Below, piece after piece: positions 8,907 through 19,700 of a stretch of DNA of 64,000 bases. The stretch spans positions 3,812,966 through 3,876,965 of the forward strand of contig NZ_FUEZ01000004.1 in assembly GCF_900157365.1 (NCBI RefSeq), given 5' to 3'. A program made the position numbers and the translations under genes. Source of the stretch: Mycobacterium numidiamassiliense (GTDB taxonomy: Bacteria; Actinomycetota; Actinomycetes; Mycobacteriales; Mycobacteriaceae). Numbering within the stretch: position 1 is the stretch's first letter; each line of letters opens with the position of its first letter. Below the pieces are notes generated by a model. The model did no database searches. It saw only the letters and a list, made by a program, of their open reading frames with translations, and was not told where the DNA came from.

Positions 8907-8965
8907 GGCTCCAAGGGGTTACCTGACCGCAGAACTCGCCTGCGTTCGGATAACCCCTTGGAGCC
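8907..8965 (-). terminator. 15-bp perfect inverted repeat, probable terminator of the Rv1535 homologue
   Basis: Arms 8907-8921 and 8951-8965 are perfectly complementary over 15 bp. An inner 5-bp stem (CGCAG/CTGCG) sits in the 29-base loop. It begins about 32 bases after the stop of the Rv1535 homologue and lies just before the ileS T-box, so it probably separates the two transcripts. No U-tract follows on either strand, which is common for mycobacterial terminators but leaves the function uncertain. Confidence 0.55.
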
Positions 8966-8996
8966 ATCGGCTGGGTACATCCATGGTCGGCTCTGG

Positions 8997-9236
8997 CTAC
9001 GCCTGGACTTCGATGATCCCGACACGCCACAGTGCGGCGTACACGTGCCGGACCGGAATGCTCAGCAGCCGAGCTGCGCAGTCCACCAGCGGGTCGCCGG
9101 CACCGAAGTGGCCGGCCTCGACCACACGGGTCACCTTCTTGGGAGCGGGAGCCTGAACCGGGGTTGTGTCGGGCACCAGCCGCAGGTTGCGGACGGGCGC
9201 CAGGGTTACTACGTCGTGCTGCAGGGCTGCGGTCAT
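8997..9236 (-). CDS. Conserved small protein, Rv1535 homologue (M-box controlled)
   Basis: 79 aa soluble protein of unknown function. The C-terminal half (AGHFGAGDPLVDCAARLL, then a VYAALWRVGIIEV stretch) is what I recognise as the mycobacterial Rv1535 family. The start ATG at 9236 has a strong AAGGAGG ribosome site 6-7 bases upstream. In M. tuberculosis the gene is the first one after an Mg2+-sensing M-box, and the same leader is readable here at about 9535-9695. Expression is therefore probably raised at low Mg2+. The biochemical role is unknown. Confidence 0.85.
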   Translation of the reverse strand: MTAALQHDVVTLAPVRNLRLVPDTTPVQAPAPKKVTRVVEAGHFGAGDPLVDCAARLLSIPVRHVYAALWRVGIIEVQA

Positions 9237-9350
9237 GATCGCCTCCTTGACGGAATTCGAAACGAGTTCTGATTGGACTGACGCGTCCCGTCCCGTAACG
9301 GTTCCGATCCGAAAACGCTTGGCCAGCAGGCCGTCTAGCGTTGTGGCGAC

Positions 9351-9431
9351 TCAGCAAAAAGCGTCGCGCCGGAGGTCGGATGGGGACGGAAGATAGTTCG
9401 GTTTTCGACCCGGACTGTCGCTGGAACTCAT
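9351..9431 (-). CDS. Possible 26-codon leader ORF between M-box and Rv1535 homologue
   Basis: ATG at 9431 with an excellent ribosome site (GAGGAGG, 8 bases upstream), reading MSSSDSPGRKPNYLPSPSD and seven more residues to a stop at 9351. It lies downstream of the M-box aptamer and 114 bases before the Rv1535-homologue start, so it would be translated only when the riboswitch lets transcription continue. Four prolines in 26 residues recall proline-containing Mg2+ leader peptides, but the comparison is inference and the peptide may have no function of its own. Confidence 0.45.
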   Translation of the reverse strand: MSSSDSPGRKPNYLPSPSDLRRDAFC

Positions 9432-9534
9432 GTCCCTCACCTCCTCTACGTCGCAACGCGTGCGGTGACCCGCACTTTCCGTGCGCACCTCAAGGAGTAC
9501 TGAACCCGACAAACGTCGGAGATCTGCACCCCTC

Positions 9535-9695
9535 TCGTCAGAGTTTTGGCACCACACGACGTGTCCGATTGCTCGGAAGCCACCTGGGCTCAACCCTTAA
9601 GCCGGGAGGAGCTGTCCTGACCCGGGGCGTCTTTCGACGTTCGGGGTCAGTGGCCTGTATTCGTGTGGACGCCTCGCCTAACGAGGTGCTCGGAC
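9535..9695 (-). promoter_or_regulatory. M-box (ykoK-type) magnesium riboswitch
   Basis: The minus strand shows the conserved M-box blocks in the right order. These are CTCGTTAGGCGAGGCGTCC (family consensus CUCGUUAGGUGAGGCUCCU), then ACGTCGAAAGACGCC (consensus GUCNAAAGACGCC), then a GTGGTGCCAAAACTCTGACGAG-like 3' block (consensus AGUGCUAAAGCUCUACGA). The aptamer starts about 460 bases before the Rv1535 homologue, matching its known place in M. tuberculosis. Mg2+ binding is expected to reduce expression. The expression platform between 9351 and 9535 shows no clear U-tract terminator, so Rho- or translation-linked control is possible. Confidence 0.85.
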
Positions 9696-9820
9696 CAAGG
9701 ATGCACGACGGGCGCGGCCAGGTCAATGTGAGCTGTGTCGTGTTGCGCAACTTTTACGTATTCATTACCCACGCGAGCCCGATCTAGGGTCGCTGAACTA
9801 GGCAAACCATCAGCAGCGCA

Positions 9821-10942
9821 CTAATCGACCAGCCGCTGCAGCCGCCCGATCGTGTCGATGAACTCCTCGACCATGTCGAGGACAACCGATCGCGTCGGCC
9901 GAACCCGGTCGAGCGAGCCGACCACCTGCCCGACGAAATAGGTGGCGAGCTGTCGGGCCTGGGCATCCGGATGTGTGGCCGCTTGGTTGATGCGGATTTG
10001 CGGCTCGGTGACCAGTGCGGTCTGCAGCGGCATCCCGAGCGGATCGGGGTTTTCCGGCCGCTCCCACTCGTCGGTCCAGGCCGTGCGGAGCATTCGCGCC
10101 GGCTTGCCGGTCATCGACCGAGACCGCACGGTATCCGAGGACGTGGCGGCCAGGAATTTCTCCTTGACCACGGGCACCGTCTCGGCCTCCTCGGTGGTCA
10201 GCCAGACTGACCCGCACCACACGCCCTCAGCGCCCAGCGCCATGGCCGCGGCGATTTGGCGGCCGCGGGCGATTCCACCGGCCGCCAACACGGGCACCGG
10301 CGCGACGGCGTCGACGACCTCGGGGACCAAGACCATGGTTGCCACCTCGCCGGTGTGGCCGCCCGCCTCGGTGCCCTGCGCGACGATCAGATCGACGCCC
10401 GCCGCGGCGTGCCGGCGCGCGTGCTGCGTGGTGCCGGCCAGCGCCGCCACCAAGACATTCCGGTCGTGCGCACGCTGGACGAGATCTTCCGGGGGCGCCC
10501 CCAGCGCACTGGCGATCAGCCGAATGTCATGCGCGAAAGCAACTTCGAGCAGCGGCTCGTATCCCTTGGGCGAAATGTTGAGCCCGCCGCCCGACCGACG
10601 CGGTGGTGCGGCTGGGGCCGTTACGCCGTAACGAGCGAGGAGGTCGTCGACGAACGCTCGGTGCTCCTCGGGCAGCAGGTCGCGGGCCTGCCCCGCATCC
10701 GTTCCCCCGCTCTCGGCGCCGACGTACTTGGACGGCAGCAACAGGTCGACGCCGAAGGGCTTGCCCCCGGTTTGCTGCTCGATCCAGGTCAGCTCGTTCT
10801 GCAGCCGCTCAGGACTGTGCGCGACGGCCCCGAGAACCCCCAACCCGCCGGCGTTGGTGACCGCGGCGACGACATCGCGGCAGTGGCTGAAGGCACAGAT
10901 CGGGAACTCAACGCCGAGCATCTCGGCGACTCTGGTTCGCAT
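9821..10942 (-). CDS. FMN-dependent nitronate monooxygenase / 2-nitropropane dioxygenase family (Rv1533-like)
   Basis: 373 aa TIM-barrel flavoprotein. The N-terminus (VEFPICAFSHCRDVVAAVTNAGGLGVLGA) is the typical substrate and FMN start of the family. LIVAQGTEAGGHTGEV and VLAAGGIARGRQIAAAMALGAEGVWCGS are the phosphate-binding signatures near the C-terminal half. The family oxidises alkyl nitronates or acts as an NAD(P)H-flavin oxidoreductase; the true substrate is unknown. Length and position match Rv1533. The TetR gene Rv1534 that neighbours it in M. tuberculosis is absent here; the space is occupied by the M-box leader. Confidence 0.88.
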   Translation of the reverse strand: MRTRVAEMLGVEFPICAFSHCRDVVAAVTNAGGLGVLGAVAHSPERLQNELTWIEQQTGGKPFGVDLLLPSKYVGAESGGTDAGQARDLLPEEHRAFVDDLLARYGVTAPAAPPRRSGGGLNISPKGYEPLLEVAFAHDIRLIASALGAPPEDLVQRAHDRNVLVAALAGTTQHARRHAAAGVDLIVAQGTEAGGHTGEVATMVLVPEVVDAVAPVPVLAAGGIARGRQIAAAMALGAEGVWCGSVWLTTEEAETVPVVKEKFLAATSSDTVRSRSMTGKPARMLRTAWTDEWERPENPDPLGMPLQTALVTEPQIRINQAATHPDAQARQLATYFVGQVVGSLDRVRPTRSVVLDMVEEFIDTIGRLQRLVD

Positions 10943-11037
10943 GCCACGACGCTAGGAATCCCCGGTTGACATGTCAATGAGCCAGCCTTGGTGGGCGCCG
11001 CGATTGTTGCTGCAGACCGTATTTCGCAGCACCGAAT

Positions 11038-11607
11038 CTATTGCGGCGACTGGCCGTCCGGTGGCCAGCTGGCCACGTCTTCTTCCAACGGAACCTTGAG
11101 GCTTTGCAGAATGGACGCGATCATTCGCCACGCGCTGATCGCGGTAACGAGTTCGATGAGAACCGTTCTATCGCTCTGCAATTCGCGTTTGCACGCCGCC
11201 CAACTCTCTGTGCTGATCGCGCCGTCGCGCACCACGTCGTCGGTGGCGGCCAGCACCGCCCGCTCGGTGGGCCCGAATCCGTCGTAACGCTGCCAGTCGC
11301 GCACCCCGATCAGGTCGTCGGCCGTCACACCGAGCCGGGAGGCGACGCGCCAATGCTGCGACCATTCGTAATCGCATGCGGTCAGCCAACCGATCCGCAT
11401 GATCACCAGCTCGCGCAGCCGAGCATCCAGGGTGCCGTGCCACAGCATCGTCGCGAGCAGGTCATTGACGGCCCGCGCCAGCTGCGGATGGTTGAGCAAC
11501 ACCTGAAAGATGCTGAGTTCGGCCATATAGTTGGGGACGGCAGCCTCGTCGGCGGCGGCTTGGGCCTCACCGAGCGGCAGTCCGGGCACGCGGGCTGTTG
11601 TCATCAC
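11038..11607 (-). CDS. AhpD-fold / carboxymuconolactone decarboxylase family protein (Rv1531-like)
   Basis: 189 aa all-helical protein. The CMD signature region is LRELVIMRIGWLTACDYEWSQH, here only partly the redox type: one Cys with a downstream His (CDYEWSQH) and no second Cys of a CxxC pair, so peroxidase activity like AhpD is doubtful. Position and length match Rv1531. A start two codons later (MTT) is equally possible. It lies between the nitronate monooxygenase and the FAAL, all in the same direction. No function can be assigned beyond the family. Confidence 0.8.
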   Translation of the reverse strand: MMTTARVPGLPLGEAQAAADEAAVPNYMAELSIFQVLLNHPQLARAVNDLLATMLWHGTLDARLRELVIMRIGWLTACDYEWSQHWRVASRLGVTADDLIGVRDWQRYDGFGPTERAVLAATDDVVRDGAISTESWAACKRELQSDRTVLIELVTAISAWRMIASILQSLKVPLEEDVASWPPDGQSPQ

Positions 11608-11673
11608 CGCCCATGGTAGTCAGCGATGCGATGACGCCTTGGCCGCTGCAACGACAACGACCCCGGGTGGCGC

Positions 11674-13413
11674 TTAGGCGTCGAGGCGAGCGAACTGGCC
11701 GTGCCGGTACTGCTCGACGCACGCCGCCCGCCGGACCTTGCCGCTTGTGGTGATCGGGATTGAACCCGGCGGCACCAGCACCAGATCCGCGACGCCCAGG
11801 CCGTGCGAGTTGGATATCGCAGAGGTGACGTCACGCTTGACGTCGGCGAGCTGGTCGGCTGCTTCGTCCGATTGGCCGCGATCCCTGACCTCGATGATGG
11901 CGACGAGCTGCTCGGTGCCTTGGTCCGAAACGGCGATCGCCGCGCACCGGCCCCGGGTGATCTCCTGAATCGTCGCCTCGATGTCATCGGGCGAGTGGTT
12001 GCGCCCATAGACGATCAGCAGGTCCTTGATGCGCCCGATGATGAACATCTCACCGTCGGAGAAGAATCCCCGGTCTCCGGTTCGCAGCCACCCCTCTTCG
12101 GGCAGGCCGTCCGACGGCGCGGCGAGCTTGCCGGCGAACGTGTGCTCAGTCTCTTCCGGCTTATGCCAGTAGCCCAGCGCGACGTTCTCGCCGTGTATCC
12201 AGATTTCTCCGGCGGTTCCCTCCGGGCACTCGACGCGGGTTTCCGGGTCGACGATGCGGATGATCGGCGAGCTCGTCACGCCATAGCTGACCAGCGGTGT
12301 GCCCGTTCCCGTTTCGCAGCGCTGGGCGACGCCGGCGGAAAGCTTCTCGGATTCGAACTCCACGATCTCCGGTGGCGCGGCCGGAGTGCGGGTCTGCGCA
12401 TACACCGTTGCCTCGGCGAGCCCATACGACGGCCGGATCGCCTTGTCCGGGAAGTTGAAGCGAGCGAACCGGTCGTTGAACCGCTTCAACGTCGCCGGGT
12501 GCACGCGCTCGCTACCGCTGAGGATGACCAGGACTTCGCCGAGGTCCATCCCGGCCAGGTCGTCGTTCGAGGTCTTTCGCGCCGCCAATTCGAAAGCGAA
12601 GTTCGGTGCGGCCGAGAATGGATGAGTATTTTGGGCCAGCATTTGGACCCACCGCGCTGGCCGCGCCAGGAACGACACCGGACTGGTGAGCACTGTGCGA
12701 AAGCCACCGAGCACCGGCGCGCACACTCCCAGCACCAAACCCATGTCGTGATAAAAGGGCAGCCACGACGTAATAGTCATGTCGGGCGGGGACACGCCGC
12801 CGAACTCCACAAAGTAATCGGCCATGATCTGCTCGAAGTTCGCCACCAGATTTCTGTGGGTGATCATGACTCCGGCAGGCGATCGGGTGGACCCCGACGT
12901 GTATTGCAGATACGCGGTGCCCGAACGATTCTCGCTACGGACGGAACCCATCGGCCCGTCGAGGTCGAGTTGGTCAACTTCGACGAGGGTTGGGACCGGT
13001 CCCCCGGACTCCGCCTTCAGATATTCGGACACGATGCCCGCGACGGGCGACGTCGTGAGAACGACACTCGGCGACGAGTCGCGCAATACCGAACTGACGC
13101 GCTCATCGCTGACGCCGCCGAGCGGAACAGCCAGCGGGACCGCGATCTGCCCCGCTTCCATCGCGCCGAGAAACGCCACGATGTACTCGAGTCCCTGCGG
13201 GGCCAATATCACCGCGCGGTCGCCATCGGACCCGCACTCTTTCAGCGTCCGCGCCATGTTCACCGTCCGCCGGTACAGCTGCCCCCATGTCAGGGTTAGC
13301 TCGACTCCGTCCCAGTCCTGGTCGTAGTCGATGTAGGTGAACGCCTTGTCGTTGGGCTGCAAGCTGGCGCGTTCACGCAGCACACCTGTCACGGAAGTCT
13401 CAATCACGGGCAT
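11674..13413 (-). CDS. fadD24: Long-chain fatty acyl-AMP ligase (FAAL), FadD24-like
   Basis: 579 aa adenylate-forming enzyme. The P-loop-like A3 motif is LQYTSGSTRSPAGVMITH (~residue 173), A5 is SYGLAEATVYAQ (~332), A7/A8 are WLRTGDRGFFSDGEMFIIGRIKD and VYGRNHSPDDIE, and the C-terminal lysine motif is TTSGKVRRAA. FAALs activate fatty acids as acyl-AMP and pass them to carrier proteins of polyketide or NRPS enzymes instead of to CoA. Its divergent neighbour is a MAS-like PKS, as with fadD24/pks5 in M. tuberculosis, so it probably primes the acyl chain of the cell-wall lipopeptide made by the NRPSs to the right. Confidence 0.9.
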   Translation of the reverse strand: MPVIETSVTGVLRERASLQPNDKAFTYIDYDQDWDGVELTLTWGQLYRRTVNMARTLKECGSDGDRAVILAPQGLEYIVAFLGAMEAGQIAVPLAVPLGGVSDERVSSVLRDSSPSVVLTTSPVAGIVSEYLKAESGGPVPTLVEVDQLDLDGPMGSVRSENRSGTAYLQYTSGSTRSPAGVMITHRNLVANFEQIMADYFVEFGGVSPPDMTITSWLPFYHDMGLVLGVCAPVLGGFRTVLTSPVSFLARPARWVQMLAQNTHPFSAAPNFAFELAARKTSNDDLAGMDLGEVLVILSGSERVHPATLKRFNDRFARFNFPDKAIRPSYGLAEATVYAQTRTPAAPPEIVEFESEKLSAGVAQRCETGTGTPLVSYGVTSSPIIRIVDPETRVECPEGTAGEIWIHGENVALGYWHKPEETEHTFAGKLAAPSDGLPEEGWLRTGDRGFFSDGEMFIIGRIKDLLIVYGRNHSPDDIEATIQEITRGRCAAIAVSDQGTEQLVAIIEVRDRGQSDEAADQLADVKRDVTSAISNSHGLGVADLVLVPPGSIPITTSGKVRRAACVEQYRHGQFARLDA

Positions 13414-13717
13414 CAGGTTACCGTGGGCGACCGCAGCCCACCGTCAAAAAGCGCCAGTTAAGTGGCAGCGTATGGTTGCGCCGCCGACGAAATAAAGGCA
13501 TTTCGTCCAAGGTTGTCCTAACTCGACGGTGCATAAGCGGGACGAGTGACTGTTCCGATGGAAGCGGCCCCCAAACAGCACCGATCGCCTACAGTACGAA
13601 CTCGATAGAGGACAACGCTTGACCGTACGGGGGCATCGCGGGGAGGCCGTGAAGGTGCCACGACATGCGTCAACGCAGTAAACAAGGCTTACTCAGCCGT
13701 TCCAATGAGGAGGCGGA
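13414..13717. promoter_or_regulatory. Divergent intergenic region between FAAL and PKS genes
   Basis: 304 bases with no gene. It must hold the promoters for both fadD24 (minus) and the PKS (plus). A TACAGT near 13592 is a possible -10 for the PKS, but no convincing -35 accompanies it. A strong GAGGAGG ribosome site stands 6 bases before the PKS ATG. Confidence 0.5.
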
Positions 13718-16700
13718 ATGGATTCGTTCGGGGCGACCAATGATCAAGTGGACCGCTCAGGTACGGCCAATTCTTCGTCCAGCGTGAACACGCCCAGCAA
13801 GAGCGCCACACCCGTCACTCCTGTCGCTGTCATCGGCGTCGGGTGCCGCCTCCCGGGCGGCATCGATTCACCAGAGCAGCTCTGGGAAGCGTTGCTGCGC
13901 GGTGATGACCTGGTCACCGAGGTTCCGGGCGACCGCTGGGACGTCGACGACTACTACGACCCCGAGCCCGGGGTGCCCGGCCGGTCGGTCTCGAAGTGGG
14001 GCTCGTTCCTCGATGACGTTTACGGCTTCGATCTCGAATTCTTTGGGTTCGGCGAGCGCGAGGCCACCGAACTCGACCCGCAGCACCGGATCGTGCTGGA
14101 AACCTCCTGGGAAGCCATGGAGCACGCCGGCCTCACCAAGGAGGCCATCGCCGACACGCTGACCGGCGTTTTCCTCGGATTGACACACGCCGACTACCAA
14201 TTGCTGGCCGCCGACGCGCACGCCGTCGAGGGACCGTACGGCTTCACCGGCAACAACTTCAGCCTGGCATCGGGCCGCGTGTCATACGCCCTGGGCGTGC
14301 ACGGACCCGCAATGACGGTGGACACCGCCTGCTCGTCGGGCCTGACCGCGATCCATCTGGCCTGCCGCAGCCTGCACGAGCGCGAAAGCGACCTGGCTCT
14401 GGCCGGTGGCGCCTCGGCCACGCTGGACCCCCGCAAGTCGGCCGCCGGGTCGGCCCAGGGCATGTTGTCTCCCACCGGTCGCTGCCACGCCTTTGACGTC
14501 GCCGCCGACGGGTTCGTGTCCGGCGAGGGCTCCGTCATGTTCCTGCTCAAGCGCCTGGACGACGCGCAGCGCGACGGCGATCGCATCCTGGCCGTCATCC
14601 GCGGGACAGCCGCCAACCAGGACGGTCACACCGTCAACATCGCCACGCCATCGGAGAAGGCGCAGTCCGAGGTGTACCGGGCGGCGCTCGCCGCCGCCGG
14701 CGTCGACGCCGCCACCGTCGGGATGGTCGAAGCGCACGGGACCGGCACCCCGATCGGTGACCCGATCGAGTACGCCAGCATCGCCAACGTGTACGCCATC
14801 GAGGGGCCGTGCGCGCTGGCCACCGTGAAAACCAACTTCGGCCACGCCCAGTCCGCCTCGGGCGCCCTCGGTGTGTTGAAGACGGTGCTGGCCCTGCAGC
14901 ACGGTGTGATTCCGCAGAACCTGCACTTCACCAAGCTGCCCGACCAGATGGCCAAGATCAAGACCAATCTCTTTGTGCCGCAGGAGAACACGCCGTGGCC
15001 CAACAATGGTGCGCACCCGCGGCGCGCGGCGGTGTCGTCGTACGGCCTGTCGGGCACCAACGTCCACGTCGTCATGGAGCAGGCACCGGAGCCCGCCACC
15101 CAGGCCGCGACGGACTCGCCGGCGACGGCGCCGTTTGTGTTGCCGTTGTCGTCCACCTCGGTCGACGAGCTTCGCCGCACCGCCGGCCGGCTGGCCGACT
15201 GGGTGCAAACGCATGACGACGTGCCGTTGCCGGATCTGGGCTACACCCTGGCCCGTCGGCGGGTGCACCGCCCGGTGCGTACCGCCGTCGTTGCCAGTAA
15301 CCCACAGGAACTCACCGAGGCGCTGCGTGCGGTCGCCGACGGCGACACCCCGTACGAGGCCGCCGTCGGCCGGGATGACCGCGGACCGGTCTGGGTGTTC
15401 TCCGGTCAGGGTTCGCAGTGGGCCGCGATGGGCGCCGAACTGCTGGCGACCGAACCGGTGTTCGCCGCAACGGTCGCGCAGCTCGAGCCGCTGATCGCGC
15501 GCGAATCGGGATTCTCGGTGACCAACGCGATGTCGGCCCCGCAGACCGTAACCGGCATCGACCGTGTCCAGCCGACGATCTTCACCATGCAGGTCGCGCT
15601 TGCCGCCACTATGAAGGCGTACGGGGTGCGCCCGGGCGCGGTGATCGGGCACTCCCTCGGTGAGGCCGCGGCAGCCGTTGTCGCAGGCGCACTTTCGCTG
15701 GAGGATGGGGCGCGTCTCATCTGTCGCCGCTCGCGGCTGATGTCCCGAATCTCCGGCTCGGGCGCCATGGCGTCGGTGGAATTGCCGGCCCAGCAGGTCC
15801 TTTCAGAATTGATGGCCCGCGGCGTCAGCGACGTCGTGGTGGCAGTGGTCGCCTCGCCGCAATCCACCGTGATCGGCGGTGCCACCCAGACGGTGCGCGA
15901 GTTGGTCGCGGCGTGGGAGGAGCGCGATGTGATGGCCCGCGAGGTCGCCGTCGATGTCGCGTCGCACTCGCCACAGGTCGACCCAATCCTCGACGACCTG
16001 ACTACTGCGCTCGCCGACATCAAGCCGCAGAAGCCCGAGGTTCCGTTCTACTCGGCGACGCTGTTCGACCCGCGTGAGCCGGTCATGTGCGACGCCAGGT
16101 ACTGGGTGGACAACCTGCGCAACATGGTGCGGTTCTCCGCGGCGGTGCAGGCCGCCCTCGAGGACGGCTACCGGGTATTCGCCGAGCTGTCACCGCACCC
16201 CCTACTCACCCACCCTCTCGACCAGACGGCCCGCCACCTTGACATACCGGCGGTTGCCCTTGCCGGGATGCGCCGCGAACAAGAGCTGCCAAATGGCTTG
16301 CGCGACTTCTTGATTGCTCTACACAGTGCCGGCGCCGCCATCGACTTCTCGACGCTGTACCCGACCGGGCACCTGGTGGACGCGCCGCTGCCCACGTGGA
16401 CGCACCGTGACCTGCGCCTGAGCCCCGGCGATCAGGACAACTCGGCCCGCGGTGGTTCCACCATTTCGGTGCACCCGCTGCTGGGTTCGCACGTGCGCCT
16501 GCAGGAAGAACCTGAGCGCCACGTCTGGCAGGTCGACGTCGGCACCGGCGCCCAGCCTTGGCTGGAGGACCACCAGGTTCGCAATGTCGCCGTGCTCCCC
16601 GGTGCTGCGTATTGCGAAATGGCCTTGGCCGCAGCACAATCGGTGCTCGGCGAGGCGTCCGAGGTGCGCGACATCCGTTTCGAGTCGGCGTTGCTACTGG

Positions 16701-19700
16701 ACGAAGAGACGCTGGTCGGCGCCTCGGCGGCGGTGGCACCGTCGGGTGTTTTCAACTTCCTCGTGGAGACCAATCAGGGCGGCGAACAGGCACGGCAAGC
16801 AGCCGGATCACTCCACGTCGCGGAGGACGAGCAGCCGCCTGCCTACGACGTGTCTGCGCTCCTTGCCGCGCATCCGCGCGAAGAGGACGGCGAAGAGGTC
16901 CGCAAGGGCCTGGACGCCCGTGGTGTCCAGTACGGTCCGGCGTTCACCGGGCTCGGCGCGCTGCACCTCGTCGAGGGTGAACCCGAAATCGGTAACACCG
17001 TGCTGGCCGAGGTTTCGCTCCCTAGCCAAATCCGCACGCAGCAAAGCGCTTACGGCGTGCATCCGGCCTTGCTGGACGCCTGCTTCCAGTCCGTCGGCGC
17101 GCACGCCGAGGTGCGCGCGCTGGGTGAGGACGCACTGGCGTTGCCGTTGGGTGTGCGCCGTCTGCGCTCCTACACCCCGGCCCGCAACGCCCAATACTGC
17201 TACTCGCGGATCACCAAGGTCGATGCTGTCGGGATCGAGTCCGACCTCGAACTGCTGGCCGAGGACGGCACGGTCCTGCTCAAGGTGGAAGGGCTGCGGT
17301 TCGGCACCGGTGTCTCCGCGAGCGGTCGCGACGCGAAGGTACTGGCCGAGCGGCTGCTGACCGTCGAATGGCGGCACCGGGAATTGCCTGAGGTGGAACA
17401 GACCGCGGCCGGAAACTGGCTGCTGATCGGCACCGTCGATGCGGCTGAAGAGCTGACCAACTCGCTGGTCGACGCCCTGAAAAATCATGGCGCGCAATGC
17501 AACACCATGTCCTGGCCGCAGAACGCCGACCACGCCGTGAACGTCGAAGAGCTGAAGAATCAGCTTGGTTCCACCGACTACACCGGCGTGGTGATCCTCA
17601 CCGGACCGAAGACCGGCGAGGCCGACGACCAGTCGCCGAAGCTGGGCCACGACAACGTGCAGCATCTGGTGCGCATCACCCGCGAGCTCACGGAAACCAC
17701 CGGCGAGCACACCCGCCTCTACGTGGTGACGCACGGCGCCCAGACCGTGGTCGACGGTGACGTCGCCAACCTGGAACAGGCCGGGCTGCGCGGTCTGATC
17801 CGGGTGATCGGGACCGAGCATCCGCACCTGCACGCCAGCCAGATCGACTTGGACGACTCGACCGATGCCGACCACCTGACACGGCAACTACTCAGCGAGT
17901 CCGACGAGGACGAGACCGCCTTCCGCCACGGCGACTGGTATGTCGCGCGGCTGTCCCCCACTCCGCTGCGCCCCGAAGAGCGGAAAACGACCGTGGTGGA
18001 CACCGAGCACGACGAGATGCGCCTGCAGATCCGTACGCCCGGTGACCTGGAATCGATCGAACTCGTTGCCGGCCAGCGGATTCCACCGGGACCGGGACAG
18101 ATCGAAGTTGCCGTCAGCGCATCCAGCATCAACTTCGCCGACGTGCTCAACGCGTTCGGCCGCTACCCGGCCTTCGAGGGACGGCTGCCGGCGCCGGGCA
18201 CCGACTTCGCCGGTGTCGTCACCGCTGTCGGGCCGGATGTCACCGACCACAAGGTCGGCGATCAGGTCGGCGGCATCTACGCCGACGGCAGCTGGGCGAC
18301 GTTCATCACCTGCGACGCCAACCTGGCCGTCACCCTACCGGCGGGCTTGACTCCTGAGCATGCCGCGGCGATCACCACCGCCCACGCGACTGCCTGGTAC
18401 GGCCTGCAAGAGCTAGCCCGGATCAGGCGCGGCGATAAGGTGCTGATCCACTCCGGGACCGGAGGGGTGGGGCAGGCGGCTATCGCCATCGCCAGAGCCG
18501 CAGGCGCCGAGATCTACGCCACCGCAGGTAGCGAAGAGCGTCGGCAACTGTTGCGCGACATGGGCATTGAGCATGTCTACGATTCGCGCAGCGCCGATTT
18601 CGCCGACGAGATTCGTCGCGACACCGAAGGGTACGGCGTCGACATCGTGCTGAACTCGGTCACGGGCGCCTCCCAGCGCGCGGGAATCGAATTACTGGCG
18701 CTCAGCGGGCGATTCATCGAGATCGGCAAACGCGACATCTACGGCGACACCCGGTTGGGGCTGTTCCCGTTCCGGCGCAACCTCTCGTTCCTTGCCGTTG
18801 ACCTCGGGTTGCTGGGCTACAGCCACCCGGAGCGGCTGCGCGAGATCCTGGACACGGTGTACAAGCTCACCGCGGATGGCACGCTGCCGCTGCCGGAGAC
18901 CACGCATTATCCGCTTGCCGACGCGGCCAATGCCATCCGGACGATGAGCGGCGCCCAGCACACGGGCAAGCTCGTGCTGGACATCCCGCATGCGGGACGC
19001 AGCAGCGTCGTGCTGCCACCGGAGCAGGTGCAGGTGTTCCGGGGCGACGGCTCCTACATCGTCACCGGTGGTCTGGGTGGCCTGGGCCTGTTCCTGGCCG
19101 AGAAGATGGCGTCGGGCGGCGCGGGACGCATCGTGCTGTCCTCGCGTTCACAGCCGACGCCGGAGGCGCAGGAGTCGATCGAGCGCATCCGCGCCGCCGG
19201 TGCCGACGTCGTCGTGGAGAGCGGCGACATCGCTGAAGCCGGCACCGCGGAGCGGTTGGTGAACGCCGCGACCGCCACCGGCCTGCCGCTGCGCGGCGTG
19301 CTGCACGCGGCCGCGGTGGTCGAGGACGCAACGCTGGGCAACATCAGCGACGAGCTCCTCGAGCGCGACTGGCTGCCAAAGGTCAACGGCGCGTGGAACT
19401 TACACACCGCCACCGCCGATCAGCCGCTGGACTGGTTCTGCGTGTTCTCCTCGGCGGCCGCGCTGGTGGGCTCACCCGGGCAGGGCGCATACGCCTCGGC
19501 CAACAGCTGGGTGGACGCCTTCACGCTGTGGCGCCGGGCTCAGGGACTCCCGTCGATCTCGATGGCGTGGGGCGCCTGGGCGCAGATCGGTCGCGCCACC
19601 GAGCTGGCGGAGAGCGCGGCCGACATGGCCATCGCTCCCGACGAGGGTGCGTACGCATTCGAAACGTTGCTGCGCCATAACCGCGCCTACACCGGCTACG

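Noticed and set aside
9405..9450. AGGAGGTGAGGGACATG first read as the conserved M-box block
   Set aside because: The other M-box blocks are not nearby; the full set lies further upstream (9535-9695). This is better explained as a ribosome site plus ATG.
8902..9456. 184-codon minus-strand frame overlapping the Rv1535 homologue
   Set aside because: Wrong frame relative to the recognised protein, and it runs through the terminator-like repeat.
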